Shown here piece after piece: positions 25,625 through 35,763 of a stretch of DNA of 64,000 bases. The position numbers and the translations under genes were made by a program. Numbering within the stretch: position 1 is the first letter of the stretch; each line of letters opens with the position of its first letter. This DNA is from Psychrobacter sp. NG25 (GTDB taxonomy: Bacteria > Pseudomonadota > Gammaproteobacteria > Pseudomonadales > Moraxellaceae), in contig NZ_JADGMV010000003.1 in assembly GCF_015234355.1 (NCBI RefSeq), positions 124,001 to 188,000 on the forward strand, given 5' to 3'. The notes beneath the pieces are model-generated. The model worked only from the letters and a program-made list of their open reading frames with translations, was not told where the DNA came from and did not search any database.

Positions 25625-28426
25625 ATGAGCGAGTCGGTCAGTCCTATTGGCATTGTAGATGAACTGAAGCAGTCCTATCTGGATTATGCGATGAGCGTGA
25701 TTGTCTCGCGTGCGCTACCTGATGTACGTGATGGGTTCAAGCCTGTCCATCGCCGCGTGATGTATGCCATGCATGTGCTATCTAATGACTACAATAAGCC
25801 ATACAAGAAGTCAGCACGTGTGGTCGGTGATGTCATCGGTAAGTACCATCCGCATGGTGACAGCGCGGTATATGATGCGATTGTCCGTATGGCGCAGGAT
25901 TTTAGCTTGCGTTACCCGATGGTTGATGGTCAAGGTAACTTTGGCTCGATCGATGATGATCCTCCGGCAGCCATGCGTTATACCGAAGTACGTATGACCA
26001 AACTGACCCACCAAATGCTTGCTGATTTGGACAAAGACACCGTCGATTGGGAAGACAACTACGACGGCTCTGAGCGCATGCCAAGCGTCATGCCAGCGCG
26101 TATTCCTAACCTATTAGTCAATGGTGCAACCGGTATTGCTGTCGGTATGGCGACCAACATGGCGCCGCATAACTTGACCGAAGTGATTAATGCGTGTTTG
26201 GCATATGCCGAAAACCCACAAGTTTCAGCTGAAGAGCTGATGTCACATATCTCAGGTCCTGATTTTCCTACGGGCGGTATCATCTATGGCCGTGCCGGTA
26301 TCTTAGATGCTTATCGCACTGGTAAAGGCCGTTTGCACATCCGCGGCCGTTATCATATCGAACCGATGAGCAATGCTGGTGTTAACCGTGATCGCGAGCG
26401 CATTGTGTTCACAGAAGTACCTTATCAAACCAATAAAGCCAAGTTGATTGAACGTATCGCAGAATTGGTTCGTGATAAAAAAATCGAAGGCATTAGCGAA
26501 ATTCGTGATGAGTCTGATAAAGACGGTATGCGTATCGCTATTGACTTGCGTCGTGGTGAGACTGCTGAAGTTATTGTTAATAACTTGTTCTTACAAACAC
26601 CACTTGAGTCTAGCTTTAGTATCAATATGGTGGCGCTTGATAATGGCCAGCCAAAACTATTGACCTTGCGCCAGCTGATTGCTGCTTTCGTCCGCCATCG
26701 TCAAGAAGTAGTGACACGTCGTACGATTTATGAATTGAACAAAGCGCGCGTTCGTGGTCATCTGCTTGAAGGCCTAACGGTCGCACTAGCCAATATCGAC
26801 GAAATTATTGCGACGATTAAAGCTTCTGCAAACCGCGGCTTAGCACGTGAAAGCTTGTTAAATAATACGTGGGGCTCAGGCAGCGTCGTTGCGATGCTTA
26901 CCGCTGCTGGTAGTCAGTCTGTACGTCCTGAGTTTATCGAAGGCGAAGATCCTAAAGCGCCATTTGGTCTGATCGAAAGTGAAGAACGTTATCGCTTGTC
27001 CCTTGAGCAGGTCAATGCCATTTTAGATATGCAGTTGCATCGTCTGACGGGTCTTGAGCAAGACAAATTGACAGAAGAATATCAGGATCTATTGCGTGAA
27101 ATCGCGCATTTAGAGTCTATTCTTGGCGACTTTGATAAGTTAATGGCCATTATTTCTAATGAGATGATTGAGATTCGTGATAACTTTGGTGATGAGCGTC
27201 GTACCGATATCATCGATTCACGTATGGACTTTAACCGTGAAGACCTCATTCCTGAACAGACGGTCGTGATGACAGTATCACGTACTGGTTATGCAAAAAC
27301 GCAGCCGATTGACGATTATGTCGCGCAAAAACGTGGCGGTAAAGGTAAGTCTGCAACGGCAATGAAAGAAGATGATGTGATTGATCATCTGATTGTAACC
27401 TCAACGCATGCGACGGTATTGTGCTTCACGGATAGTGGGCGTGTCTTTAGCTTACGTGGCTTTGAAGTGCCAATTGCTAGCCGCGGTGCACGTGGCCGTC
27501 CATTGGTCAATCTAATCGGCTTAAATGGTGATGAAACCGTTACAACGATATTGCCGATTCCAAAAATTGTAGAAGACGTATCAGTAACAGGCGAAATATC
27601 AGACGCAGACATCTTAATAGATAGCGATGATGACTCATTAGAGGGCAGTAACCAAGCAGAGGCGCCTTTTGTATTCTTTGCAACAGCTAATGGTACAGTG
27701 AAACGTGTTGAGCTCAAGCAGTTTGCCAATATTCGCTCGAACGGTCTCATTGCAGTTGGGTTAGAAGAAGGCGATAAGCTGGTCAGCGCTCGTATTACTA
27801 ATGGTAGCCAAGAAGTGATGCTATTTGCTTCAAGTGGTAAAGCCATTCGTTTTGATGAAAACGATGCTCGTGCGATGGGCCGTACTGCGAAAGGCGTCCG
27901 TGGTATGCGTCTGTCTGCTGAAGAATTTATCAAGTCACTGGTCGTTATTGAAGACGATGTACGCGAAATCTTAATTGCTTGTGAAAACGGCTTCGGTAAA
28001 CGTACCTTGATTGATGAGTTCAATACGCAAAATCGTGGTGGTGGCGGTGTTATCGCTATTAAGACCAGTGAGCGTAATGGTGCGCTGGTTCGTGCCACTA
28101 AGGTTGATCCTGAAGACGACATCATTCTAATCTCAGACAAAGGCACGTTAGTTCGTACGCCAGTTCAGCATGTGGCCAGTTCTGGTCGTAATACGCAAGG
28201 TGTCACGCTGATTCGTCTATCAAAAGATGAAAAACTGGTTGCCATGGCGCGTGTTGAGCACGAAGAAAGCGACGATGAACTCGTCGATGCTATGAGAGAA
28301 GACGGTACATTTGAAGTAGAAGGTCAAGAGCAGATAGACATCGATGCGGCGACTGGTAACGCAGTGCCGACCGACGTCAGTGACGTTATTGATATTGCAA
28401 ATAGTGATGAATTAGACGGCGAGTAA
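25625..28426 (+). CDS. gyrA: DNA gyrase subunit A
   Basis: Breakage-reunion subunit of DNA gyrase. The ATG at 25625 is chosen: AAGGAG ends five bases upstream, whereas GTG 25601 and ATG 25607 have no such site. [22 protein letters not shown] is the usual N-terminus. The quinolone-resistance region reads [15 protein letters not shown], keeping the Ser and Asp of susceptible enzymes, and AAMRYTE carries the catalytic Tyr. The GyrA-box is [10 protein letters not shown]. The protein is about 933 residues, longer than E. coli (875), owing to an acidic insertion in the C-terminal wheel ([19 protein letters not shown]) and an acidic tail. A terminator follows at 28479. Confidence 0.97.
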   Translation: MSESVSPIGIVDELKQSYLDYAMSVIVSRALPDVRDGFKPVHRRVMYAMHVLSNDYNKPYKKSARVVGDVIGKYHPHGDSAVYDAIVRMAQDFSLRYPMVDGQGNFGSIDDDPPAAMRYTEVRMTKLTHQMLADLDKDTVDWEDNYDGSERMPSVMPARIPNLLVNGATGIAVGMATNMAPHNLTEVINACLAYAENPQVSAEELMSHISGPDFPTGGIIYGRAGILDAYRTGKGRLHIRGRYHIEPMSNAGVNRDRERIVFTEVPYQTNKAKLIERIAELVRDKKIEGISEIRDESDKDGMRIAIDLRRGETAEVIVNNLFLQTPLESSFSINMVALDNGQPKLLTLRQLIAAFVRHRQEVVTRRTIYELNKARVRGHLLEGLTVALANIDEIIATIKASANRGLARESLLNNTWGSGSVVAMLTAAGSQSVRPEFIEGEDPKAPFGLIESEERYRLSLEQVNAILDMQLHRLTGLEQDKLTEEYQDLLREIAHLESILGDFDKLMAIISNEMIEIRDNFGDERRTDIIDSRMDFNREDLIPEQTVVMTVSRTGYAKTQPIDDYVAQKRGGKGKSATAMKEDDVIDHLIVTSTHATVLCFTDSGRVFSLRGFEVPIASRGARGRPLVNLIGLNGDETVTTILPIPKIVEDVSVTGEISDADILIDSDDDSLEGSNQAEAPFVFFATANGTVKRVELKQFANIRSNGLIAVGLEEGDKLVSARITNGSQEVMLFASSGKAIRFDENDARAMGRTAKGVRGMRLSAEEFIKSLVVIEDDVREILIACENGFGKRTLIDEFNTQNRGGGGVIAIKTSERNGALVRATKVDPEDDIILISDKGTLVRTPVQHVASSGRNTQGVTLIRLSKDEKLVAMARVEHEESDDELVDAMREDGTFEVEGQEQIDIDAATGNAVPTDVSDVIDIANSDELDGE

Positions 28427-28474
28427 GTGTCTCAGTAGTTAGCTTTTTGATCTAGTCTTATATGATTGTTCTAG

Positions 28475-28508
28475 AAAAGCCTCTGACGTTATCGTCGGAG
28501 GCTTTTTT
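28475..28508 (+). terminator. Terminator of gyrA
   Basis: GCCTCTGACG (28479-28488) pairs with CGTCGGAGGC (28493-28502), followed by six T. The stem is nearly the same as the terminator at 29853, which also precedes a RarD-like gene. Confidence 0.88.
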
Positions 28509-28626
28509 GTTTTTCTGAGGTTTATTAATTTTGAGATCTGCTGTTGGCTCTTAAGTTATATAAACCTCAGCTTCTATAATTTTTTATAAATTACGCCCAT
28601 AAAGTTATATTTTTAAGGCTGTTGTT

Positions 28627-29697
28627 ATGCTTACGACCAATCAAACCTTTCAAGGTACCCTTGCATCGATATCGTCGAGCTTTTTATTCGCGATGATGTT
28701 TTTGTTCGGGCTTTTTATGCTGCCGTTAACTGGTACACAAGTCGCGTCATGGCGTGTGTTGATGATGCTGTTGAGTCTGATGCTACTAGTCAGTTTTACC
28801 AAGCAGTGGCAGCATGTGTTTGACTATATAAAGACACTAAAGACATTGAAAGAATGGCTCATATTTATACTACCCGCACCGATTTTGGGTGGACAGATTT
28901 GGCTGTTTATGTGGGCACCAGTGAACGGCTTTGGTTTGGATGTGACTTTGGGTTACTTCCTATTGCCGCTAGTGATGATAGTACTGGGACGATTTTTTTA
29001 TCATGAGTATATGAGCGTATTACAGTGGGCGGCAGCACTATTTGCCGCGATGGGTATTGGCTATGATATATTCCAATATGGGTCGATATCTTGGGTGACG
29101 CTGTTTGTGTGCTTGGGTTATCCGCCATACTATCTACTGCGGCGTACACTGTCTGTGCCACCAGTGACAGGGCTACTGTTTGATTTGACACTGCTGACGC
29201 CAGTGGTACTCACCATGTTATATTTTAGTGGTGGTTTTAGTGTGGCAATACAGGATATAAAGTTTTGGTATCTATTGCCATTACTGGGTGCCTTTAGTGC
29301 GCTAGCTATGTCGCTGACAATGATTGCTAGTAGTAAGTTGCCTGTGTCACTATTTGGGGCGTTAAGCTATATAGAGCCCATGCTGTTATTTGTACTGTCT
29401 ATCACAGTTCTTAGCCAAAGCCTCGAGGAAGGTGGCTCTCTCTTTATGTACGGCATGATTACACTTGCGCTACTGGTCATGATGGCTGATAGTGTCACAG
29501 GCTATATGGTTCGTCGTCGTGACGATCATTTGCATGGCTACAATGAGCCACAGATAGGTGGGTTTCCGCCACGTCGTCATTTTATCAATCAGCGTATCGA
29601 TGGTGTGCTCAAAGCCCATCGTTTTCGCAAGAAACGCCGCTATCAAAAAAAGCTGGTGAGAATAAAACAAAAAATAGCACAACTTGATATAAAATAA
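28627..29697 (+). CDS. RarD/EamA-type membrane transporter, paralogue 1
   Basis: DMT-superfamily transporter with about ten helices, close to the RarD group. It starts at ATG 28627 (MLTTNQTFQGTLASISSSFLFAMMFLFG). RarD-like text: LTGTQVASWRVLMMLLSL, YFLLPLVMIVLGRFFYHEYMSVLQWAAA and FVCLGYPPYYLLRR. The last 60 residues are a strongly basic soluble tail (HGYNEPQIGGFPPRRHFINQ, then a run of Arg/Lys) that ordinary RarD proteins of about 300 residues lack. The next gene is a clear tandem duplicate carrying the same tail. The transported substrate is unknown. Confidence 0.83.
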   Translation: MLTTNQTFQGTLASISSSFLFAMMFLFGLFMLPLTGTQVASWRVLMMLLSLMLLVSFTKQWQHVFDYIKTLKTLKEWLIFILPAPILGGQIWLFMWAPVNGFGLDVTLGYFLLPLVMIVLGRFFYHEYMSVLQWAAALFAAMGIGYDIFQYGSISWVTLFVCLGYPPYYLLRRTLSVPPVTGLLFDLTLLTPVVLTMLYFSGGFSVAIQDIKFWYLLPLLGAFSALAMSLTMIASSKLPVSLFGALSYIEPMLLFVLSITVLSQSLEEGGSLFMYGMITLALLVMMADSVTGYMVRRRDDHLHGYNEPQIGGFPPRRHFINQRIDGVLKAHRFRKKRRYQKKLVRIKQKIAQLDIK

Positions 29698-29852
29698 CTA
29701 CTTAGGTGTATCTAATTTACTCATTGCAGAAGTTAAGCCAGTAGATGAACACTGGCATTGCTTATCTGTTTTGACTTTGACATAATGCCCGCCATGATGT
29801 AAGCACCATACATTCAAAGCGTTTATCTTAGATTGCGCGACGACCTTATTTG

Positions 29853-29894
29853 CAAAAGCCTCAGACGTTCTCGTCTGAGGCTTTTGTTTTTTTT
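29853..29894 (+). terminator. Terminator between the two RarD paralogues
   Basis: Perfect 15-base stem CAAAAGCCTCAGACG (29853-29867) and its complement (29872-29886) around TTCT, followed by eight T. It lies 44 bases before the start of paralogue 2, which rules out the longer in-frame start at 29833. Confidence 0.92.
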
Positions 29895-29937
29895 AAAAAT
29901 TGCCAAGGATGTGCACCAATTGTTAAAGGCCGCTGCC

Positions 29938-31005
29938 ATGATGACTACTAACCAAACCTCGCAGGGTACAATCACTGCTGTGGCTGCAAATTTTTTGTAT
30001 TCACTGCTGTTCTTATTTGGCTTACTACTGCAACCATTATCAGGTACGCAGGTTGCGTCGTGGCGCGTGCTGACGATGTTTTTTAGTCTAGTGCTGCTGG
30101 TTACTGTACTAAAGCAGTGGCAGCATATTTTTGATTATCTAAAAACATTAAAAAACGCGAAAGAGTGGTTTTTATTTATATTACCCACACCTATTTTGGG
30201 CGCGCAAATCTGGATATTCATGTGGGCACCCGTCAATGGGCTAGGGCTAGAAGTGACGTTAGGCTACTTCTTATATCCAATGATTATGATTGTGGTTGGT
30301 CGGTTTTTCTATAATGAAGACATGAGCCTACTTCAGTGGGTTGCCATCGTATGCGCAGGCTTTGGTATTGCTTATGATATCTTCCAATACGGCGCTATCT
30401 CTTGGGCGACTTTATTTGTTTGTCTAGGCTATCCACCATATTATCTACTGCGTCGCTATTTGGCAGTGCCACCCATCACAGGTCTTATCTCCGATCTTGT
30501 GTTGCTATTACCTGTCGTGGTAATAGCACTGTATATGAATGGCGGCTTTGAAGTAGCGATAACCAACCATAAACTGTGGTATCTGTTGCCATTATTAGGC
30601 ATCATCAGTACGGCTGCGATGTCGTTGACGATGATAGCGAGCCAGAAATTACCAGTCTCGTTGTTTGGTACTTTATGCTACCTTGAGCCGATATTCTTGT
30701 TTGTGTTTTCCATCGCTATTTTGGATCATAACGTCGAAGAAGGCTCGATGCTGATGTATAGCATGATTTTCATCGCATTGCTTATCATGATTGCGGATAG
30801 TGCACTTGGTTATATGGCACGCAAACGTGATGACCGACTACATGGCTACAATGAGCCACAAGTGGGTAGCTTCCCTCCGCGCCGTCGTCTGAAAAATCGC
30901 CGTATTAAAGGTGTATTAGCAGCGCATCGGTTTCGCAAAATTAAAAAGTATCAGCAAAAAATAGATAAGATGACACGCAAAATCGAAGCATTGCATTTAA
31001 GGTAA
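29938..31005 (+). CDS. RarD/EamA-type membrane transporter, paralogue 2
   Basis: Tandem duplicate of the preceding gene, similar along its whole length (LSGTQVASWRVLTMFFSLVL, FVCLGYPPYYLLRRYLAVPP, SLTMIASQKLPVSLFG). Start at ATG 29938 or 29941, with AAAGG about ten bases upstream; an open frame further upstream runs through the terminator and is not used. The basic C-terminal tail is even better conserved than the membrane part: HGYNEPQVGSFPPRRRLKNR, GVLAAHRFRKIKKYQQKI. The copies have diverged clearly, so the duplication is old. The substrate is unknown. Confidence 0.83.
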   Translation: MMTTNQTSQGTITAVAANFLYSLLFLFGLLLQPLSGTQVASWRVLTMFFSLVLLVTVLKQWQHIFDYLKTLKNAKEWFLFILPTPILGAQIWIFMWAPVNGLGLEVTLGYFLYPMIMIVVGRFFYNEDMSLLQWVAIVCAGFGIAYDIFQYGAISWATLFVCLGYPPYYLLRRYLAVPPITGLISDLVLLLPVVVIALYMNGGFEVAITNHKLWYLLPLLGIISTAAMSLTMIASQKLPVSLFGTLCYLEPIFLFVFSIAILDHNVEEGSMLMYSMIFIALLIMIADSALGYMARKRDDRLHGYNEPQVGSFPPRRRLKNRRIKGVLAAHRFRKIKKYQQKIDKMTRKIEALHLR

Positions 31006-31193
31006 ACATTGCTAGTGGGCGTAGGTTGAATCTGGCTTAGCGGGCCGTATCTTTTGGTACAACGCAGTGCGGTTTCTGTGTTAAAGATGAGGTAATTACG
31101 CTATTATCAAGAGCAGTGCTGCCATATTTAGATAAATGCAGCACACCCTATATAAAATATTATTGCTCATTCACACTATAATTAGGATGGTTT

Positions 31194-31862
31194 ATGTTGC
31201 ATCTTCATCATTTAGCAAACTCACGCTCGTTTCGTATTTTATGGCTGTTAGAAGAGTTAAACGTCGACTATAACTTGACGAGCTACGAACGTAATAAAGC
31301 GTATCGCGCGCCAGAAAGTCTGAAAAAAGTGCACCCACTTGGCAACGTGCCAATACTAGAAGTGAACGATCGCGCGCTGATTGAGTCAGGATTTATCATT
31401 GAGTATCTGCTCAAGCATTATGATAAGGAGCAGCAGTTTAAACCTACCGATGACAATGAAGACGCATGGGAAGCATATACCTTTTGGCTGCATTTTGCAG
31501 AAGCATCGTTGATGCCACTGCTGGTAATGCGCTTGGTATTCACCAAAGTGGTTCAACAGTCCCCAATGCTGATCAAACCCATCAGTAAAAAAATCCAGGG
31601 TCAAGTCGAAAAAAACATGATCAGCAGTGGTCTAGAAAAAGTGCTGTATATGATCGAGCAGCGCTTGCAAGACAACCATTGGTTTGCAGGTAGTGACTTT
31701 AGTGCGGCTGATATTCAAATGCACCTTGCGCTTGTTGGAGCTAATGCAGGTGCAGGTTTGGACAGTCGCAAATATGCCAATATTTTGAACTGGCTGAAAC
31801 GTTGTGAAGAGCGTGATGCTTTTAAACGTGCAGAACAAAAGGGTGGTCGTTTGCAGTTTTAG
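31194..31862 (+). CDS. Glutathione S-transferase family protein
   Basis: Soluble 222-residue GST. The thioredoxin-fold N-domain contains LANSRSFRILWLLEELNVDY (glutathione-site Ser/Arg region), NVPILEVNDRALIESGFIIEYL (the cis-Pro and the ES pair that binds the gamma-glutamyl group). The all-helical C-domain follows, with WFAGSDFSAADIQM as the N-capping box. The 188 bases before it hold no gene. A terminator follows at 31910. Confidence 0.9.
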   Translation: MLHLHHLANSRSFRILWLLEELNVDYNLTSYERNKAYRAPESLKKVHPLGNVPILEVNDRALIESGFIIEYLLKHYDKEQQFKPTDDNEDAWEAYTFWLHFAEASLMPLLVMRLVFTKVVQQSPMLIKPISKKIQGQVEKNMISSGLEKVLYMIEQRLQDNHWFAGSDFSAADIQMHLALVGANAGAGLDSRKYANILNWLKRCEERDAFKRAEQKGGRLQF

Positions 31863-31909
31863 ACGAAACACATTTGAACAGTGAGAAATAACTCATTTAA
31901 TAGTAAAAT

Positions 31910-31944
31910 AAAAGGTTTTGTTTATCATAGACAAAACCTTTTTT
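31910..31944. terminator. Terminator after the GST gene
   Basis: AAAGGTTTTGT (31911-31921) pairs with ACAAAACCTTT (31931-31941), followed by T. It ends directly before AGGA, the ribosome site of the next small gene, so that gene is either read through or served by a promoter inside this stretch. Confidence 0.8.
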
Positions 31945-31954
31945 AGGATAAAAA

Positions 31955-32206
31955 ATGACAGATCTGAATAAATCAAATGCTTCAAATACAGATATCGCTG
32001 CTGTATCACAAATTGATAGAGCCGCTATTAATAGCCAGCAAGTCTCTATCAAATCTTGGTCGCAGAAAATTTTGGTTGTAATACTATGCGCAGCGAGCTT
32101 TTATGGTGGTTGGAAATCTTATGAGTCCAATATGGTCAATGAGTGTACGGCCAATGGTGGGCAGATGGTTGAAGCGCAAAAAACTATGATGTGCCAATTG
32201 TCATAG
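31955..32206 (+). CDS. Small single-pass membrane protein, unknown
   Basis: 83 residues. A polar N-terminal half rich in Asn/Ser/Asp (about 38 residues) is followed by one hydrophobic helix (KILVVILCAASFYGGWKSY). The C-terminal tail carries two cysteines (NECTANGG and MMCQLS), which would form a disulfide if the tail is periplasmic. ATG at 31955 has AGGA nine bases upstream. I do not recognise the family; it is supported only by its start site and hydrophobic pattern. It lies 32 bases before ribonuclease Z. Confidence 0.55.
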   Translation: MTDLNKSNASNTDIAAVSQIDRAAINSQQVSIKSWSQKILVVILCAASFYGGWKSYESNMVNECTANGGQMVEAQKTMMCQLS

Positions 32207-32238
32207 CAGATAAATATCATGTGTAAGGGAGGTAATCT

Positions 32239-33381
32239 ATGTTGAGGTTGACTTTTTTGGGTACCTCTGCCGGTGTGCCGACCAAACAGCGTAATGTAAC
32301 CGCACTGGCGATTGAATGTTTGAATACGCATGGTACTCAGCCAAATAATCAGTCACGAGCTGCCAATCACAATAATCAGAACAAGAAGTCACGTCCATGG
32401 TTATTGATAGATTGCGGTGAAGGTACACAGCAGCAACTGTTACATACCAAGCTCTCTTTGCATCAACTAGCCGCCATCTGTATCACCCATGTGCATGGCG
32501 ATCATTGCTATGGCCTACCAGGTCTATTGGCAAGTGCAGCGATGTCAGGACGCCGTGAGACACTGACGATTATCGCGCCACAAGCAATTGCTACTCTGCT
32601 TGAGGCTTATATGATAACCACTGAGCTATATCTACCGTTTACTGTTAATTTTATAGCGATTGAAGAGATACTGTCTGAGCAAAGTGATACAAACAAGGTG
32701 AACATCCGCTTGAGTGACCAACATCAGCTTGATATTGATATTACGCCGCTATCACATCGGGTCGCATCTCATGCATTTGGTATCACGCAGACCATCCATC
32801 ATCGCACGCTTAATACTGATAAACTGCTGGCAGAAGGCATTCCCGCCAGCGCACTGTGGGGTAAATTGCAGCAAGGGGAAGATGTCATCACTGAAGATGG
32901 TCAGCAGTTGTGTGCAGATGATTATGTCAATGATGACCTATCACGAACACGAGTAGTGGTGGCTGGCGATAACGATACGCCAGCGTGTCTCACGGCTGCG
33001 TTGGTTGATACGGATTTATTAGTGCATGAAGCAACGTATACGCATGAGGTGTTGACTAAGATTCAAGCTAAAAATCCAGAGTTTGATCCGATGCATAGTA
33101 GTGCGCAATTGGTGGCGAATTTTGTGGAAAAAAGTGGCGTAAATAATCTAATATTGACGCACTTTAGTGCTCGCTATCAGGGTTTTGATAATCCTAATAG
33201 CAAGACGCCAAACATGGCATCTATTCGTTTAGATGCTGAGAGCGTTTACAGAGGCAATCTATGGCTGGCGGCAGATTTTGACCAATATATGGTCGATGGC
33301 GCAGTTGAATTGGTAAGCAATCAAGAGGGCTGTCAAAAGAAAAACCGCGTGCAGTATATAGGCTCTGCACGCAGTGATTAG
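32239..33381 (+). CDS. rnz: Ribonuclease Z
   Basis: Metallo-beta-lactamase-fold endonuclease that trims tRNA 3' ends (or, for encoded-CCA tRNAs, acts as RNase BN). LTFLGTSAGVPTKQRN opens the protein. The Zn motif is THVHGDHCYGLPGLL, followed by LSHRVASHAFG, VVAGDNDTP, HEATYTHE and NLILTHFSARY. At 380 residues it is longer than E. coli RNase BN (305), mostly through an Asn/Gln-rich insertion (GTQPNNQSRAANHNNQNKK) after the first strand. The start is well marked: GGGAGG precedes the ATG. It converges with the DUF815 gene. Confidence 0.93.
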   Translation: MLRLTFLGTSAGVPTKQRNVTALAIECLNTHGTQPNNQSRAANHNNQNKKSRPWLLIDCGEGTQQQLLHTKLSLHQLAAICITHVHGDHCYGLPGLLASAAMSGRRETLTIIAPQAIATLLEAYMITTELYLPFTVNFIAIEEILSEQSDTNKVNIRLSDQHQLDIDITPLSHRVASHAFGITQTIHHRTLNTDKLLAEGIPASALWGKLQQGEDVITEDGQQLCADDYVNDDLSRTRVVVAGDNDTPACLTAALVDTDLLVHEATYTHEVLTKIQAKNPEFDPMHSSAQLVANFVEKSGVNNLILTHFSARYQGFDNPNSKTPNMASIRLDAESVYRGNLWLAADFDQYMVDGAVELVSNQEGCQKKNRVQYIGSARSD

Positions 33382-33421
33382 ATATGGCTGAGCTTAGATA
33401 TAATTTAGCGTTAAATATGAC

Positions 33422-34393
33422 TTAGCGCTTACCGTCTGCAATTTCCAATTGCGTTATACCGCTCCAGTATCTACTGAACTGGTAAGCAACCCGTCCTGAG
33501 CGACCACCACGTTCAGAGGCCCAACGTAGCGCATCCTTTTTGATCTTGTCAGGCATGGTCTGACTTTCCAAAGCATTCTTAGCATCACTATCCATATCAG
33601 CTGAGATTTTCTGCTGTTCTAAATTCAGATAATGCTGAACGATATGCAGGTAAGTCTGCTGATCCATGGGGTGGAAAGTGAGTGATAAACCGAATCTATC
33701 TGACAATGACACGGTCTCATCAATGGCTTCATAAGGATTGACTTCATCCGTCTGTCCATTATAAATATTGACATTATCTTTCATCATTTGCGGTAGCAGG
33801 CGACGGCGATTACTGGTGGCATAGACCAATAGTTTGTCTTGCTCAGAGTCTAGCGAGCCATCAAGCACGCTCTTTAGTGTACGATAGCTTTCATCTTGAC
33901 CATCAAATGCGAGATCATCACAGTATACGATGTAGCGGCAATTAGAATCTGCTGGTAGGGCGTTAATGGCAGCGCGAATCTTATCTAATATTTGCAGATC
34001 ATCGCGAGCAACTTCAATAATACGCAAGCCTTCACTATGATGGGCTTGTAGCAAGGCGCGAATCAATGATGATTTACCGGCACCGCGTGTCCCCGACATT
34101 AATACGTGATTGGCAGGATAACCTTTAATAAACTGACGGGTGTTTTGTACCAGTTTAGACTTTTGCGTATCGATACCATGCAAGTCATCTAAGCTCAAAA
34201 ACAAGTTGACTGATAAAGGCTCTAAATTGCCAGTGCGTCCACCAACCCAGCGATAAGCAAGTTGGTTCGGATCGATTTCAATCGTCGGCGTAACCTGCTC
34301 TTGTAAGTACTGACTGAGTAAGTCCAATAACGGCTGAGGTAGGGCATAAGTAGGCTGATTAGAAGGCGTAGTTGTGATGGTTGATTGTGACAT
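33422..34393 (-). CDS. DUF815-family AAA+ ATPase
   Basis: Predicted ATPase of the DUF815 family (PF05673). Walker A is SGTRGAGKSS, Walker B is YIVYCDDLAFD, and sensor-type text follows in LLVYATSNRRRLLPQMM; SLSDRFGLSLTFHPMDQQTYL and SERGGRSGRVAYQF are also family features. Its cellular role is not established as far as I know. The start is uncertain: ATG at 34393 gives MSQSTITTT; other ATGs at 34429 and 34444 are possible. It is divergent from a Ser/Thr kinase gene, with about 160 bases of shared upstream DNA, so the two may be co-regulated. Confidence 0.85.
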   Translation of the reverse strand: MSQSTITTTPSNQPTYALPQPLLDLLSQYLQEQVTPTIEIDPNQLAYRWVGGRTGNLEPLSVNLFLSLDDLHGIDTQKSKLVQNTRQFIKGYPANHVLMSGTRGAGKSSLIRALLQAHHSEGLRIIEVARDDLQILDKIRAAINALPADSNCRYIVYCDDLAFDGQDESYRTLKSVLDGSLDSEQDKLLVYATSNRRRLLPQMMKDNVNIYNGQTDEVNPYEAIDETVSLSDRFGLSLTFHPMDQQTYLHIVQHYLNLEQQKISADMDSDAKNALESQTMPDKIKKDALRWASERGGRSGRVAYQFSRYWSGITQLEIADGKR

Positions 34394-34555
34394 AGTGGCT
34401 CGAGTATTTAAGGTTGTCTTTAATACCATACCCAAAAATATCATTAACGTGGCTAAACTTTTGGCGCCTACTGAGCGTAGTACTGGTAAAAATTATTCGC
34501 GCTATTATTATTTTTGGAAATGATACGAACGAGAAGGCGGTGATCTCACCATATT

Positions 34556-35605
34556 ATGAGAAACAATACCATGGGAAATAGTGCCAGTAATTTATTTACT
34601 ATACAAGCGTTGCAAAGACAATTTCAGAAACTATTGCCCATTATTACGCAAGAATTAGTCGCACAACATTTTAGTGAGATAGTACACCAGCGTATTGCTC
34701 AGCAAAATCATGAGAAAAGTATCAACACACAAGATATCAAAACGCAAAATATTGAAAATACGTCCTACCAAGGTCTAACACGCGCCCAACATCCACAGTT
34801 TGGTCAGGTCATGATTAAATGGCAGTTGAGTGCTGACGCTTATCATACCTCTCCTGATTTAACTCACGAAGCGGACGTTTTAGCTACTGTAAATGCTTCA
34901 TTGATAGTCAAAGATAATGCTATCGCACCACCACTATTGGCTCATCATTGTGTAAACGTTCAGATACTAGAGTCGTCTCAACAGCTGGTAATATTAGTCA
35001 TGCCTTATTACTTTAATGGTAGCTTGGCAGTACAGTTGAGTGAGCGAAATCAGCATTCATTGACAGCACTACAAAAACATCATTTCATCATGCAGTCTGC
35101 CTGTTTAATAGCCAATGTGCATCAGGCTGGCTGGCTACACAATGATATTAAACCTAGCAATATTTTGTTAGATTCTTCTTTCGATGATGCATTGCTAAGT
35201 AATGCAGGTGGCAGCAGTATAATGCCTAATTTATTATTGACTGATTTTGCGTTGGCAGAGCGGTTTAACGAGCTAAAAGAAGGAAGCCCTGCTGGTACAC
35301 CTGCGTATCTCGCACCTGAGTGCTGGCAAAGTCAGGGTGCCACTGTGCAAAGTGATATCTACGCGTTTGGCGTAATGATGGTTGAAATACTAACAGGCAG
35401 GCGACCGTTTCAGGTAAGTGCTCACAGTAATGACAAATTGAAAGCGTGGGCGATTCAGCATTGCCAACAGCCGATTCCAGAGTTGCCATTAGAATATAGT
35501 CACTATCAATGTATTGTCGATAAGGCATTGGCGAAGTGGGTAGAGGGACGGTATCAGGATTTGGATAAGGTGTTGATAGATTTAAGGTTATTAGACAACA
35601 GCTAA
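34556..35605 (+). CDS. Hanks-type Ser/Thr protein kinase with DFA in place of DFG
   Basis: Cytoplasmic eukaryote-like kinase. After about 70 N-terminal residues with no obvious glycine loop, VMIKW supplies the ATP lysine and HEADVL the pairing Glu. The catalytic loop is LHNDIKPSNILL (HND in place of HRD, Asp kept), the Mg loop is TDFALAER (DFA in place of DFG), GTPAYLAPE is the P+1/APE motif, and SDIYAFGVMMVEILTGRRPF the F helix. So the catalytic residues are present but two motifs deviate. No transmembrane or PASTA region follows. ATG at 34556 or 34571. A decayed relative of its C-terminus lies at 37.1 kb. Confidence 0.85.
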   Translation: MRNNTMGNSASNLFTIQALQRQFQKLLPIITQELVAQHFSEIVHQRIAQQNHEKSINTQDIKTQNIENTSYQGLTRAQHPQFGQVMIKWQLSADAYHTSPDLTHEADVLATVNASLIVKDNAIAPPLLAHHCVNVQILESSQQLVILVMPYYFNGSLAVQLSERNQHSLTALQKHHFIMQSACLIANVHQAGWLHNDIKPSNILLDSSFDDALLSNAGGSSIMPNLLLTDFALAERFNELKEGSPAGTPAYLAPECWQSQGATVQSDIYAFGVMMVEILTGRRPFQVSAHSNDKLKAWAIQHCQQPIPELPLEYSHYQCIVDKALAKWVEGRYQDLDKVLIDLRLLDNS

Positions 35606-35763
35606 GTTTATTATTTAATTTTCAAAAAGTGATTGCTTGTAGTATGCACATATTACCTAGTCATTGTTTTTTATGTTTGAATGGATATTCAGGCTCATTT
35701 TAAGCGAAGTCGCTATAAACTAATTTGAGTTCCCGTATTTCATTACAATACAGTGAGAATATC

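Noticed and set aside
27385..28146. Long 253-residue open frame opposite gyrA
   Set aside because: It is antisense to a conserved gyrA region, Ser/Ile-rich, with no ribosome site or recognisable domain; a codon-bias shadow.
29833..29937. N-terminal extension of RarD paralogue 2
   Set aside because: The extended frame runs through a strong 15-base terminator stem; the ATG at 29938 matches the start of paralogue 1.
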